Below are positions 45,912-55,287 of a DNA stretch of 64,000 nt, in pieces. Position 1 is the stretch's first letter. Every line of letters starts with the position of its first letter. Position numbers and translations under genes: made by a program. This DNA comes from Uliginosibacterium paludis (GTDB lineage Bacteria > Pseudomonadota > Gammaproteobacteria > Burkholderiales > Rhodocyclaceae), in assembly GCF_039631355.1 (NCBI RefSeq), contig NZ_JBDIVF010000003.1, positions 496,001-560,000 of the forward strand. Reading direction: 5' to 3'. The notes under the pieces are model-generated. The model saw only the letters and a program-made list of their open reading frames with translations, was not told the DNA's origin and ran no database searches.

Positions 45912-46499
45912 ATGTGGGATGAGCGCTATGCGCGTGACGAGTATGTGTACGGCACCGAGCCGAATGAGTTTCTGCTCGCGCACGCGTCCAGGCTGCAGGG
46001 CCCGGTGCTCTCGCTGGCCGAGGGTGAGGGGCGCAACGCGGTGTTCCTCGCGGAGCAGGGGCTGGATGTGCTGGGCGTGGATGCGTCCGGCGTAGGGCTG
46101 GCCAAGGCTCAGGCACTTGCCGTCCGCCGTGGCGTGAAGATCCGTACTGAAGTGGCCGATCTCGGCACTTTTGATCCGGGCGCGGCGCGGTATGGCGCGA
46201 TCGTCTCGGTCTTCGCCCATCTGCCCGGCCCGATCCGCGCGCGGCTGTACCCGCGCCTGCTCGACGCCTTGATGCCCGGCGGACTCGTCGTGATGGAGTC
46301 CTATTCGGAGCGCCAGCCTGCCTTTGGCACCGGGGGGCCGAAAGACCTCGACATGCTGATGACGCCGGACAAGGTGCGGGCGGATTTCTCCGGACTCGAA
46401 ATCCTGCTGCTACAGGAAATCGAGCGTGAAGTCGTCGAAGGCAGTTTTCACACCGGGCTCGCGGCCGTCGTGCAGTTCGTCGGGCGCAAGCCAGGCTGA
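45912..46499 (+). CDS. Class I SAM-dependent methyltransferase (TehB-like)
   Basis: 195 residues. It begins MWDERYARDEYVYGTEPNEFL, typical of the small TehB-like group that methylates thiols, tellurite or other small molecules. SAM motif: LSLAEGEGRNAVFLAEQG, with acidic GVDAS at strand 2. It follows the C13 peptidase by 42 bases and may be co-transcribed. Substrate not determined. Confidence 0.83.
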   Translation: MWDERYARDEYVYGTEPNEFLLAHASRLQGPVLSLAEGEGRNAVFLAEQGLDVLGVDASGVGLAKAQALAVRRGVKIRTEVADLGTFDPGAARYGAIVSVFAHLPGPIRARLYPRLLDALMPGGLVVMESYSERQPAFGTGGPKDLDMLMTPDKVRADFSGLEILLLQEIEREVVEGSFHTGLAAVVQFVGRKPG

Positions 46500-46515
46500 G
46501 TTTCAGTGTGTCGTC

Positions 46516-47481
46516 TCAGGCTTGCCGGGTCGCCTCGGCGGCCGGGCTGGCGGCCGGGATCGCCGGCTTGCGTGTCTTGAGGCGAGATACGCCGAAGAGC
46601 ACGAGACCCAGCCCGGCGAGCTGGGCGACCGACAGGGGCTCGCCCAGCACCAGCCATGAGGCCAGGATCGTCAGGACCGGACCGAGGTTGCCCACCGCCG
46701 CGGCCTGAGCCGTACCCATGCGCTGGATGGCGAGCGAGAGCCAGTAGATCGGCAAGACCGTCGAGAAGATCGCCATGGCGGCGCAATAGATCCAGACGCT
46801 GGCCGGCAATTGCAAGAGCGTGCCGGGCGTGCCCATGACGCTGAAATGCAGCAGCACCTGGACTGAGGATACGGCACCTGCGAATCCGGCGAGAGTCGTC
46901 GCGCCCATGCGCTTGAGCAACATCCCGGTGCCGAGGTAGTAGAGCGCGTAGCTCACCGCCGCGGCAAAAACCCAGGCCGACCCGACCATGACGCTGCGAC
47001 CATGGCCGGCCAGCCCGAGATCGTGGAAGAAGGCGATCCCCAGGCCGACATAGCAGATCGCCATGGCGTGCAACACGTTGCGCTCGGGGCGCTTGCGCGA
47101 AAGCAGGCACTGGAAAAGCAGCACCAGCGTGGGATAAACGAACAGGATCATCCGTTCCAGACCGGTCGAGATATGGGCCAGCCCCTTGAAGTCGAACAGG
47201 CTTGAAAGGTAGTAGCCGCTCATCGCGATCAGGAAAATCCGCAGGCCGTCTGCCGCGCTCAGCCCCTGCTTGCGCTCGGCGCGGCCGATCCAGAGCAGCC
47301 AGACGAAGAAGGGCAGGGCAATGCCCATGCGGAGTGTCAGCAGATCGAGGGCGCCCACGGGAGCTGCGCCATAGCCGAGCTTCACGAAAATCGCTTTCAT
47401 GCTGAAGCCGCACGCGCTGAGGATGGCAAAGAGTTTGCCGTCGGCAGCGAGGCGTTTGAATGCCTGCCGGATACGGATCAT
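46516..47481 (-). CDS. EamA-family (DMT superfamily) transporter
   Basis: 321 residues with about ten hydrophobic helices in two EamA repeats, the drug/metabolite exporter fold. The C-terminal repeat shows LGPVLTILASWLVLGEPLS, a common EamA signature. Divergent from a LysR regulator 101 bases away, which probably regulates it. Substrate unknown. Confidence 0.88.
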   Translation of the reverse strand: MIRIRQAFKRLAADGKLFAILSACGFSMKAIFVKLGYGAAPVGALDLLTLRMGIALPFFVWLLWIGRAERKQGLSAADGLRIFLIAMSGYYLSSLFDFKGLAHISTGLERMILFVYPTLVLLFQCLLSRKRPERNVLHAMAICYVGLGIAFFHDLGLAGHGRSVMVGSAWVFAAAVSYALYYLGTGMLLKRMGATTLAGFAGAVSSVQVLLHFSVMGTPGTLLQLPASVWIYCAAMAIFSTVLPIYWLSLAIQRMGTAQAAAVGNLGPVLTILASWLVLGEPLSVAQLAGLGLVLFGVSRLKTRKPAIPAASPAAEATRQA

Positions 47482-47582
47482 CGGAGTCAGCCGGATTGAG
47501 GAACGAGGGGCTTATTGTTGCGAGAAGGCCCGATTTGCGGAATGCTTTCTTCACGTAGCCGGTCTTCGTCTGGAGAGAAAGC

Positions 47583-48476
47583 TTGCACTTTGACTTGACT
47601 GATCTGCGCCTGCTGCTGGCGATTGCCGAAACCGGCAGCCTGAGTCGTGCGGCGGCCGCGTTTCCAATTGCGCTGTCGGCGGCGAGCAATCGCCTGCGGG
47701 CGTTCGAGGCCCGTTGCGGAGTCATGCTTTTCAGCCGGAGCGCGAGTGGCATGGTGCTCACCCCGCAGGGGCGGCTGGTGATCGATCGTGTCCGCCAGGT
47801 CGTCAACGAAAGCCTGCGGCTGAAGGAAACCATGCAGGATCTGGCCGGGCACCGCCGCATCGTGCTGCGTCTTGCGGGAACCACGGTCGCCAACAGCAGC
47901 TTCCTGCCCGCCGCCCTCGGGCCTTTTCTTGCCGACCATCCCGAAATCGATCTCCAGCTGACCGAGCGCAACAGCGCCGAGGTCGTGCAGGCGCTGCATG
48001 CCGGTGACATCGAGATCGGTGTTTATGACGGCAGCCTGCCGGCTGCGGATCTGGTCTCGCTGCCTTTCCGTGATGACCGCCTCGTGCTTCTGGTGCCCGG
48101 CGGGCATCCGCTCGCCAGTCGGCGCGAAACGCTCTTTGCCGACGCGCTGGCCTACCCCTTCGTGTGCCTGCCGCCGGAGCGTTCGATGCAGCGGTTCATC
48201 GAATCAGGCGCGGAACGGCTAGGTCGCGCATTGCAGATCCGCGTCAGGGCGCCGGGCTTTGATGCGATTGCGCAGCTGGTGGCCCAGAAGGCGGGCGTTG
48301 CGATGTTGCCGGAAGCTGCCGCCCTGCGACTTGTGAGGGAGCTGCCGGTCGAGATCGTGACGCTGGCAGACGCCTGGGCGAGCCGTGAACTGCGTCTCTG
48401 CATCCGGGACTGGGAGACACTTTCGCCGCACGCGCACAGCTTGTTGAGCTATCTGTGCGGCGATCTGCCCCGCTGA
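47583..48476 (+). CDS. LysR-family transcriptional regulator
   Basis: 297 residues. Winged helix at the N-terminus (LRLLLAIAETGSLSRAAAAF) followed by a periplasmic-binding-like effector domain. TTG 47583 was chosen because GGAGAG lies five bases upstream; a second TTG at 47595 would also work. The divergent EamA transporter is the likely target. Confidence 0.88.
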   Translation: MHFDLTDLRLLLAIAETGSLSRAAAAFPIALSAASNRLRAFEARCGVMLFSRSASGMVLTPQGRLVIDRVRQVVNESLRLKETMQDLAGHRRIVLRLAGTTVANSSFLPAALGPFLADHPEIDLQLTERNSAEVVQALHAGDIEIGVYDGSLPAADLVSLPFRDDRLVLLVPGGHPLASRRETLFADALAYPFVCLPPERSMQRFIESGAERLGRALQIRVRAPGFDAIAQLVAQKAGVAMLPEAAALRLVRELPVEIVTLADAWASRELRLCIRDWETLSPHAHSLLSYLCGDLPR

Positions 48477-48615
48477 TCCGGGGGCGGGGCGGCAAATCCT
48501 GCCGGCTCGCTGCGGCACAGCTTCCCCGTCCTCCGTTCCTGGCGGGATGGCCTTTGCGGTGCTCAAATAAAGTTCATTCAAAACAGAGGCTTGAAAAGAA
48601 TTCCGGATGCAGGGC

Positions 48616-48641
48616 CAAGACTGGCATCCAACTTGCCATAA
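48616..48641 (+). promoter_or_regulatory. Possible sigma-28 (FliA) promoter for flgK
   Basis: CAAG (48616-48619), 15 bases, then GCCATAA (48635-48641) resembles the flagellar class III consensus TAAA-N15-GCCGATAA with one missing G. It lies 24 bases ahead of the flgK start. Confidence 0.35.
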
Positions 48642-48665
48642 GGGCTTCAGATACCGCTGGAGCGC

Positions 48666-50849
48666 ATGAACATGGCAGGGCTACTCAACATTTCGCTGAC
48701 GGGTTTGAATGCAGCACAGGCTGCCCTGAACACGACCAGCCATAACATCTCGAACGCGAGCGTGGCCGGCTACAACCGGCAACAGGTCGTTCAGAGCGCC
48801 AGCACACCTCTGTTCAGCGGCGTCGGTTTTTTCGGCCAGGGCACGCAGATCGATACGGTCAAGCGGGTCTACAGCCAGTTCCTGACCGCGCAGGTGCTGG
48901 CGGCCGATACCTCCCGTGCCGAGTACGAGACCTATTACAACGAGATCAAGCAGGTCGACAATCTCTTGTCCAACACCAGCTCCGGCCTGAGTTCGGCGCT
49001 GGATTCCTTTTTCGTGGGGGTTCAGCAGGTTGCGGCGGATCCCTCCAGCGTTCCGTCCCGGCAATCGATGCTGTCATCGAGCGAAGCGCTGGTGAGCCGA
49101 TTCCACTCGCTGCAATCGCGGTTTGACGAGATTCGCGATGGCGTTGAATCCCAGATCGCGCAGTCGGTGGACCAGGTCAATACCCTGGCCAGGAAGATTT
49201 CGGATCTCAACCAGAAGATCGTGACCGCCCAGTCGGCAGGCACCAACGTGCCCGCCAACGATCTGCTTGACCAGCGGGATGCGGCCGTCGCCGACCTGAA
49301 CGCGATGATCAAGGTGAGCACGAGCACCAACTCGGACGGTACCGTGAACGTCTTCATCGGCAGCGGTCAGCCCCTGGTGATGAATACCGATGTTTTCACG
49401 CTCTCCACCGCGCCCTCGGATGCCGATCCCGGTCGTCTCGCCGTCGGCATCCAGTTGCCCAGTGGCGGGACGGTTGCGATCCAGGAGAGCCTGCTCACAG
49501 GCGGTACGCTGGGGGGCCTGCTGCGCTATCGCTCGGAGTCGCTTGACCCGGCGCAGAACGCGCTGGGCCGCATCGCGCTGGGCATGGTCACGCTCTTCAA
49601 TGCCCAGCACAAGCTCGGCCAGGATCTCTCGGGCAACATGGGCGGCAATTATTTCAATGCGCTCACGGCCGGGGTGCAAAATTTGCCGAACCTTACGACG
49701 GGCACCACGTCCACCGCCGCAGTCAGCGCGACCGTGACCAGTGTGGGGGGGCTCAGCACCTCTGACTATGTGCTCAGTTACGACGGCACGAACTATTCGC
49801 TGGCCCGGACTTCCGACGGCGCCGTGCTCTATACCGGCAGCTCCATGCCGGGCAACTCCGTGACGCAGACCACGGGCACCTCGGGCGCGACGTTCAGCAT
49901 CACGGCCACGGCGAACGCGACCGGCAATGCGGAGAACTATTCGCTCTCCTATGACGGCACGAATTACACCGTCAAATCGGCCGCCAGCGGCAAGACGCTC
50001 TACACCGGCAGCCTGCCGACCACGCTCGAAGGCATCAACATCAGCCTCGCGAGCGGCACGCCTGCCGCCGGTGATGTGTTTGCGCTCAGCCCGGCGGTCG
50101 AAGGCCTGCAGTTCTCGGGCAGCATGGCAGTCGGAGACCGGGTGCTCATCCAGCCTACCCGCAATGCCGCGCGTGACATCTCGGTTGCCATCAAGGATAC
50201 GTCGCTGATTGCGGCCGGTTCCCCGGTCAGAAGCGTGGCGGCCAGCACCAACACCGGCACCGGAGCGGTATCGCAACCGATCGCGCTGAGCCTCAACGGC
50301 ATTCAGGCCAGCGCAACGGCGCACCTCACCACGCCGGTCAAGCTGACTTTCGATGCCGCTACGAACCAGTTCAATGTTTCCGGCGCCACGCCGTCAACGA
50401 TTGCATACAACCCTTCCAGCAATGCCGCCGGCACCACCATCAGCCTGACGGATCCGAACCTCAGCTTCCAGATTTCGGGGCGTCCGGCGGACGGTGACAG
50501 TTTCACCCTCGAGACCAATGTGGGGGGCACGAAGGACGGGCGCAATGCCAATGCGCTGTATGCCCTGGCGTCAGGCAAAAGCCTTCTCGGTGGAACGGCC
50601 ACCCTGGGCTACGCCTATTCGCAGCTGGTCAGCAGCGTCGGTACGCAGACCAACTCGGCCAAGATCAACCAGGAGGCTCAGACCGCCTTGCTCGAGCAGG
50701 CCACCGCCGAGCAGCAGAACCTCTCCGGCGTGAATCTGGACGAAGAGGCGGCCAACCTGCTGCGTTACCAGCAGGCTTACCAGGCTTGCGCGCGCGCCAT
50801 CGGCATTGCCGGCACGCTGTTTGACGACATCCTCTCCGTGATGAGGTAA
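48666..50849 (+). CDS. flgK: Flagellar hook-associated protein 1
   Basis: The first hook-filament junction protein, exported through the flagellum. The N-terminal rod-like motif (LNISLTGLNAAQAALNTTSH) and C-terminal helix (ANLLRYQQAYQACARAIGIA) are conserved; the Ser/Thr/Gly-rich middle is expanded, giving 727 residues against about 550 in E. coli. Two imperfect copies of a YVLSYDGTNYSL-like segment lie near residues 370 and 420. No other flagellar genes except flgL are nearby. Confidence 0.95.
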   Translation: MNMAGLLNISLTGLNAAQAALNTTSHNISNASVAGYNRQQVVQSASTPLFSGVGFFGQGTQIDTVKRVYSQFLTAQVLAADTSRAEYETYYNEIKQVDNLLSNTSSGLSSALDSFFVGVQQVAADPSSVPSRQSMLSSSEALVSRFHSLQSRFDEIRDGVESQIAQSVDQVNTLARKISDLNQKIVTAQSAGTNVPANDLLDQRDAAVADLNAMIKVSTSTNSDGTVNVFIGSGQPLVMNTDVFTLSTAPSDADPGRLAVGIQLPSGGTVAIQESLLTGGTLGGLLRYRSESLDPAQNALGRIALGMVTLFNAQHKLGQDLSGNMGGNYFNALTAGVQNLPNLTTGTTSTAAVSATVTSVGGLSTSDYVLSYDGTNYSLARTSDGAVLYTGSSMPGNSVTQTTGTSGATFSITATANATGNAENYSLSYDGTNYTVKSAASGKTLYTGSLPTTLEGINISLASGTPAAGDVFALSPAVEGLQFSGSMAVGDRVLIQPTRNAARDISVAIKDTSLIAAGSPVRSVAASTNTGTGAVSQPIALSLNGIQASATAHLTTPVKLTFDAATNQFNVSGATPSTIAYNPSSNAAGTTISLTDPNLSFQISGRPADGDSFTLETNVGGTKDGRNANALYALASGKSLLGGTATLGYAYSQLVSSVGTQTNSAKINQEAQTALLEQATAEQQNLSGVNLDEEAANLLRYQQAYQACARAIGIAGTLFDDILSVMR

Positions 50850-50854
50850 GCAAG

Positions 50855-52072
50855 ATGAGAATCAGCACATCACAGATCTACGCGGTCAACGTATCGACGA
50901 TCAGTCGTCAGCAGGCAGACCAGCTGCATACCCAGCAACAGCTCTCGACCGGCAACCGGGTGGTCTCCCCGAGTGACGATCCGGTCGCCGCCGCCCGCGC
51001 GCTTGAAATCAGCCAGTCGATCAACCGGATCGGGCTGGAATCCTCCAACCAGGGCAAGGCGGGCGACAACCTGCGCAACCTCGACAGCCAGCTCGGCGCG
51101 ATCGGCGACATTCTCCAGTACGTGCGCGAAAAGGCGGTTCAAGCCGGCAATGCCTCGCTTTCTGCCGAAGACAAGACCTACCTCGCGACCGATATCAAGC
51201 AGCAATTCGATGCCTTGCTGAACCTCGCCAACTCGCGCGACGAAACCGGCGAATACCTGTTCTCCGGTTACAAGGGCGACACGCAGCCTTTCACCGGAGA
51301 CATCAACGATGTCAGCTACCAGGGAGACGAAGGCGTGCGCACACTGCAGGTCTCAAGCTCCCGCCTGATGCCGGTCAGCATCAGCGGCGCGGAACTCTTC
51401 ATGAAGATCCCTTCCGAGAACGGCGCTTTCTCGACGCACGCTTCATCTGCGACGGCCGTCATCAGCGATGGCAGCGTGACCGGCCCGGTGAGCTATTCCG
51501 GCGGACAGTACGGCATCAAGTTCACCAGCGCGACCACTTACGGTGTATTCGATCTGGCTTCCGACCCGAACATGAGTGGCACCGCGATGGCGACCGGCAC
51601 CTATACGGCGGGCCAGGCCATCGGCCTGCCCGATCCGGCGAATGCCGCGACGCGGGAGATCTCGGTGTCGATCTCCGGCACACCGGCGGTGGGCGACACC
51701 TTCAGCGCTACGCCGGGCAGCACGACGGACATGTTTAACACACTCCAGGAGTTCGTCGTCGGTCTGGAAAACGTGACCGACAGCGCCGGCTTCGGCACCC
51801 TGGTTTCCGACACCCTGAACCGGCTCGACGGTGCGCTGGAAAACGTCCTGCGCTTGCGCTCACAGACTGGCTCGCGCCTCGTCGAAGTCGATTCGCTCAA
51901 GTCGATCGGTGAAGACCTCAACATCCAGTACTCGGATCGGCTCGAACGGCTGGTGGGTGTCGACTACGTGTCAGCGATCTCCGACTTCCAGTTGCAGCAG
52001 ACCTATCTGGAAGCCGCGCGGAATACCTTCGCCAAGGTCTCCGGCCTTTCCCTCTTCAACTTCATTTCCTAG
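50855..52072 (+). CDS. flgL: Flagellar hook-associated protein 3
   Basis: The second hook-filament junction protein. Flagellin-like N-terminus MRISTSQIYAVNVSTISRQQ and C-terminal helix (DFQLQQTYLEAARNTFAKVSGLSLFNFIS) are intact. 405 residues, longer than E. coli by about 90 in the variable middle. It starts five bases after flgK. Confidence 0.95.
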   Translation: MRISTSQIYAVNVSTISRQQADQLHTQQQLSTGNRVVSPSDDPVAAARALEISQSINRIGLESSNQGKAGDNLRNLDSQLGAIGDILQYVREKAVQAGNASLSAEDKTYLATDIKQQFDALLNLANSRDETGEYLFSGYKGDTQPFTGDINDVSYQGDEGVRTLQVSSSRLMPVSISGAELFMKIPSENGAFSTHASSATAVISDGSVTGPVSYSGGQYGIKFTSATTYGVFDLASDPNMSGTAMATGTYTAGQAIGLPDPANAATREISVSISGTPAVGDTFSATPGSTTDMFNTLQEFVVGLENVTDSAGFGTLVSDTLNRLDGALENVLRLRSQTGSRLVEVDSLKSIGEDLNIQYSDRLERLVGVDYVSAISDFQLQQTYLEAARNTFAKVSGLSLFNFIS

Positions 52073-52077
52073 GAAAA

Positions 52078-52521
52078 ATGGCCATGCGGCGCATCGGAGG
52101 CTGTCTTCTTCTGGTGCTGGGGCTTGCTGCCTGCAGCAGCACCGGAGACATTCCACGCCAGACCTCCATCATTCCGAAGGGCAGCCTGCGGCTTTTCCCC
52201 GAATACGCGATCACCTTTGCCGATCTCGTGCAGGTCGGCCTGGTGGCCGGGGCCGTCTATCTGGTGACGGATCCGCTTTCGCCTGCCTGGCAGATCACGG
52301 AGACCCGGCTTGACGACGATCGCGTGATCTTCCAGCTCAAGAAGCAACACCTGTCGTTCGGCGGCGAGGGCGAGGCGCGGCTGATCATGACCCGGCGCGT
52401 CGACGCCCTCAGGCGAGAGCAGGGCAAGGAGGGCTACGTCATCGAGCGCTACGAGGAAGCGCTGGACAGCCGCATGCTGCTGCCATACCGCACCGCCTAT
52501 GCCGAAGTCCGGCTCAGATAA
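52078..52521 (+). CDS. Small predicted lipoprotein of unknown function
   Basis: 147 residues. A type II signal peptide ends in the lipobox LAAC, so the mature N-terminal Cys should be lipidated. The mature part has one hydrophobic stretch (VQVGLVAGAVYLV) and ends in an Arg-rich beta-type segment. ATG 52084 is the alternative start; it has the better distance from AGGA at 52071-52074. It follows flgL by five bases and may ride on that operon. No known family recognised. Confidence 0.8.
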   Translation: MAMRRIGGCLLLVLGLAACSSTGDIPRQTSIIPKGSLRLFPEYAITFADLVQVGLVAGAVYLVTDPLSPAWQITETRLDDDRVIFQLKKQHLSFGGEGEARLIMTRRVDALRREQGKEGYVIERYEEALDSRMLLPYRTAYAEVRLR

Positions 52522-52605
52522 GCCAGCCGGCCATCCGGCAGCAACGGGGCAGAAGCGCTGACCGGGCTTATTGGCCGTCCGTGATGTCAGGAATTGCTTG
52601 CGTAA

Positions 52606-52631
52606 ATATACAGTACTGTATATAAATACAC
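52606..52631. promoter_or_regulatory. LexA (SOS) operator upstream of lexA
   Basis: CTGT-N8-ACAC at 52616-52631 is one base from the CTGT-N8-ACAG SOS box. It overlaps a perfect 18-bp palindrome at 52606-52623 centred on GT|AC, giving a second partial box in the reverse phase. Autorepression of lexA is the expected use. Confidence 0.75.
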
Positions 52632-52650
52632 GCAAGGAGACCTGACCGCC

Positions 52651-53286
52651 ATGAGCAACGAACTGACCCGCCGGCAGCACGACATTTTCAACTTCATCCG
52701 CGAGCGCATCGAGCAGCGCGGCATGCCGCCGACCCGCGCCGAAATCTCTTCGCATTTCGGCTTCGCGTCGCCCAATGCCGCGGAAAGTCATCTGCGCGCA
52801 CTGGCACAAAAAGGGGTCATTCGCCTTGAGTCCGGCGCAGCCCGGGGTATCCGCCTTGTGCAGGAAGCCGCCGAGGCGATCGCCGAATCCCTCGGCTTGC
52901 CGCTGATCGGTCGCGTTGCGGCAGGCTCGCCGATCCTGGCCCAGGAACACATTCAGAAACATCTGCCGGTCGACCCCGCAATGTTTTCGCCGCGCGCCGA
53001 CTACCTCCTTCAGGTGCGCGGACTCTCCATGATCAATGCCGGCATCCTGGAGGGCGACCTGCTGGCCGTGCATCGCTGCAATGACGCACGCAACGGTCAG
53101 ATCGTCGTTGCCCGCGTCGACGACGAAGTCACCGTCAAGCGCCTGCAGCGCCGCAACGGAGGCATTGTCGAACTGATCGCCGAGAACCCCGATTTCGAAC
53201 CCATCGTGGTCGACACCAACAGCCAGCCGCTCGCGATCGAAGGCCTGGCAGTGGGGCTGATCCGCGATGGTTTCGGCCGCCTCTGA
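52651..53286 (+). CDS. lexA: LexA repressor
   Basis: The SOS repressor. Winged-helix N-terminus; self-cleavage site Ala91-Gly92 (VAAGSP); catalytic Ser126 (GLSMIN) and Lys163 (TVKRLQ). 211 residues. It is preceded by an SOS box and AGGAG ribosome site. Confidence 0.97.
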   Translation: MSNELTRRQHDIFNFIRERIEQRGMPPTRAEISSHFGFASPNAAESHLRALAQKGVIRLESGAARGIRLVQEAAEAIAESLGLPLIGRVAAGSPILAQEHIQKHLPVDPAMFSPRADYLLQVRGLSMINAGILEGDLLAVHRCNDARNGQIVVARVDDEVTVKRLQRRNGGIVELIAENPDFEPIVVDTNSQPLAIEGLAVGLIRDGFGRL

Positions 53287-53328
53287 TTCCCCCGTCCTGC
53301 ATCACCGAGCAACACAAGGAGCCGCATC

Positions 53329-53547
53329 ATGAAGTCGTTCAGCAGCGCGTCCCACACCACCATCGTCCGTAGCCCCTTGCTCGCTCATGCTGCGCAAGCG
53401 CCGCGAAGCGAAGCCGCTTCGCTGGCCTCACGGCTCAACATCCGTCCGCATGCCATTCTCGACATCGTCCGCCGTCGCGGCAGGAGCTGGGGCCTGTCGG
53501 CTCAATACGAAGAGAGCCGCTTGCGCTTTACGAACCTTGCAGGCTGA
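53329..53547 (+). CDS. Small basic protein downstream of lexA, unknown function
   Basis: 72 residues with a strong ribosome site (AAGGAG seven bases upstream of ATG 53329), a gap of only 42 bases from lexA and a terminator 26 bases after its stop. The sequence is Arg/Ser/Ala-rich with ILDIVRRRGRSWGL in the middle, and has no recognised domain. It is probably co-transcribed with lexA and hence SOS-induced. That it is translated is inferred from the ribosome site. Confidence 0.6.
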   Translation: MKSFSSASHTTIVRSPLLAHAAQAPRSEAASLASRLNIRPHAILDIVRRRGRSWGLSAQYEESRLRFTNLAG

Positions 53548-53571
53548 GCTGCACGGGCGCCATGTCATCAG

Positions 53572-53604
53572 ACAAAGCCCGGCAAATGCCGGGCTTTGTT
53601 TTTT
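53572..53604 (+). terminator. Rho-independent terminator after the lexA unit
   Basis: A perfect 12-bp stem ACAAAGCCCGGC/GCCGGGCTTTGT (53572-53583 with 53588-53599), loop AAAT, then six Ts. Confidence 0.92.
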
Positions 53605-53724
53605 CCGCTCGCCGTGCTTTCAGTCAGGACAGCCCGAATCCGATCGAGGCTTTACCCAGCAGGCATCCGGGTGAAGCAAAGGAGCGGAGCTGGTGCGCAG
53701 CCAGGCCGTTGCTTGGTCCGTCCT

Positions 53725-55242
53725 TCAGATGGTGAAGCCACCCACGGCAGACTTCAGCTGTGCGGAGAGTGTTCCGACCTGGCCGGCCGTGCCCACCACA
53801 CGCTTCATCGTCGTATCGGACTCTTCCGCGATGCGGCTGATGTCTTCTATCTGCTGGGCAACCGAGGTACTGGCGGAGTTCTGTTCCTCAATCGAGCTGA
53901 CGATCTCGCTGACCGCGCTGGACAATTCCTCGGAGCTCTTTGCGATATCCTGAATGGCGCCTTCTGCCTGGCGGGCACAGTCAAGAACCTGCTGGACCAG
54001 ATCGACGCCGCCACGCATGCGCTCCACGCTCGCCCGTACGCCGTGCTGCACCACGCCGATGGTCTCGCCGATTTCCACGGTCGAGCGGGTGGTGCGTTCG
54101 GCAAGCTTGCGAACCTCGTCGGCCACCACCGCAAAGCCACGCCCCTGATCACCCGCGCGGGCGGCTTCAATCGCAGCATTGAGCGCCAGCAGATTGGTCT
54201 GGTCGGCGATTTCCTTGATGACGCCGATCACCGCGCCGATCTTCTCGGATTCTTCGCCAAGGGATTCGACCGTGCGCGACGCATTGACCACGGTGTCACT
54301 GACTACGCCCATTCCCGCAATGAGTTCAACGATCACCTCACGGCCACGTGTGGACAACTGCTCGCTGCGCGAAGACACCTCGCGCACATCGCCCGAAAAA
54401 CGCGCAATGTGATTGATGCTTACGGTCATTTCCTCTGTAGCGGCGGCAATGGCCGCGATCGCGTCATTCTCGCGGGCGGTGCGATGTGCCATGTCGTCCG
54501 ATTCCTCGCTCATGCTGGAAGACGAGGTCTGAAGGTGATGTGCGCCGTCGACCACCTGCCGCACGATGCCTTGCAGGTTTTCGACGAAGCGGTTGAAGAG
54601 CATTGCGACTTCGCCGATTTCATCCTCGCGTGACACATGAAGGCGCCGGGTCAGGTCCGCGCGCCCGGTGGCGATTTCGTGCAATGCATCGCGTACCCGC
54701 CGCAAGGGCCGCAATACGACGGACCGCAGCATCGTGATCAGTACCAGGATGATGACCGCATTGAGCACCACGACTTCAACCAGCGAGGTGACGATCGCGT
54801 TGGCCTGGGCTTTTTCGGCGCGGGCACGCGAAATGTAGATGTCGACCGTTCCAGCCGGCTTGCCGGAGTAAGTCAGTTCCGCACTGTATTTTTCTCCGAC
54901 AGGCTTGGCGGATTCCTTCAGCGGAACGGCTTTGCCTCCGTCATTGCTGCGCGCAACGAGGATCTTGTCTCCGTTGCGCACCACAATGGCCGACACGTCG
55001 GCAGCGATCACTTCCGAGTCGAGCAGGGCACCGGCGATTTCGTAGTCCATGTTCCACAGCAGCGTGGGCAGCCCTGCCTGCATCCGCACCTGCATGGCAT
55101 TGGCCAGATCTGCCAGCTGAGCGTCTCCCTGCCGGTGTTCTTCGATCACCACATAGGTACCGAAGGCGCCCAGCAATACCGTGACGATCAATGCGAAAAG
55201 CAGGATGAAACGCAACTCGATACTCTTGGTCAGCTTGCTCAT
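53725..55242 (-). CDS. Methyl-accepting chemotaxis protein
   Basis: 505 residues. A membrane helix near residues 9-30, a periplasmic sensor domain of about 130 residues, a second helix near 165-195, a HAMP linker and a cytoplasmic signalling domain with the conserved hairpin VVADEVRKLAERTTRST. It ends FTI, with no visible pentapeptide tail for CheR. It follows a periplasmic binding-protein gene in the same direction. Confidence 0.93.
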   Translation of the reverse strand: MSKLTKSIELRFILLFALIVTVLLGAFGTYVVIEEHRQGDAQLADLANAMQVRMQAGLPTLLWNMDYEIAGALLDSEVIAADVSAIVVRNGDKILVARSNDGGKAVPLKESAKPVGEKYSAELTYSGKPAGTVDIYISRARAEKAQANAIVTSLVEVVVLNAVIILVLITMLRSVVLRPLRRVRDALHEIATGRADLTRRLHVSREDEIGEVAMLFNRFVENLQGIVRQVVDGAHHLQTSSSSMSEESDDMAHRTARENDAIAAIAAATEEMTVSINHIARFSGDVREVSSRSEQLSTRGREVIVELIAGMGVVSDTVVNASRTVESLGEESEKIGAVIGVIKEIADQTNLLALNAAIEAARAGDQGRGFAVVADEVRKLAERTTRSTVEIGETIGVVQHGVRASVERMRGGVDLVQQVLDCARQAEGAIQDIAKSSEELSSAVSEIVSSIEEQNSASTSVAQQIEDISRIAEESDTTMKRVVGTAGQVGTLSAQLKSAVGGFTI

Positions 55243-55287
55243 GTGCCCTCCCAGGACAGGATCACGACGGTCGACGGTCAGGAGCGA

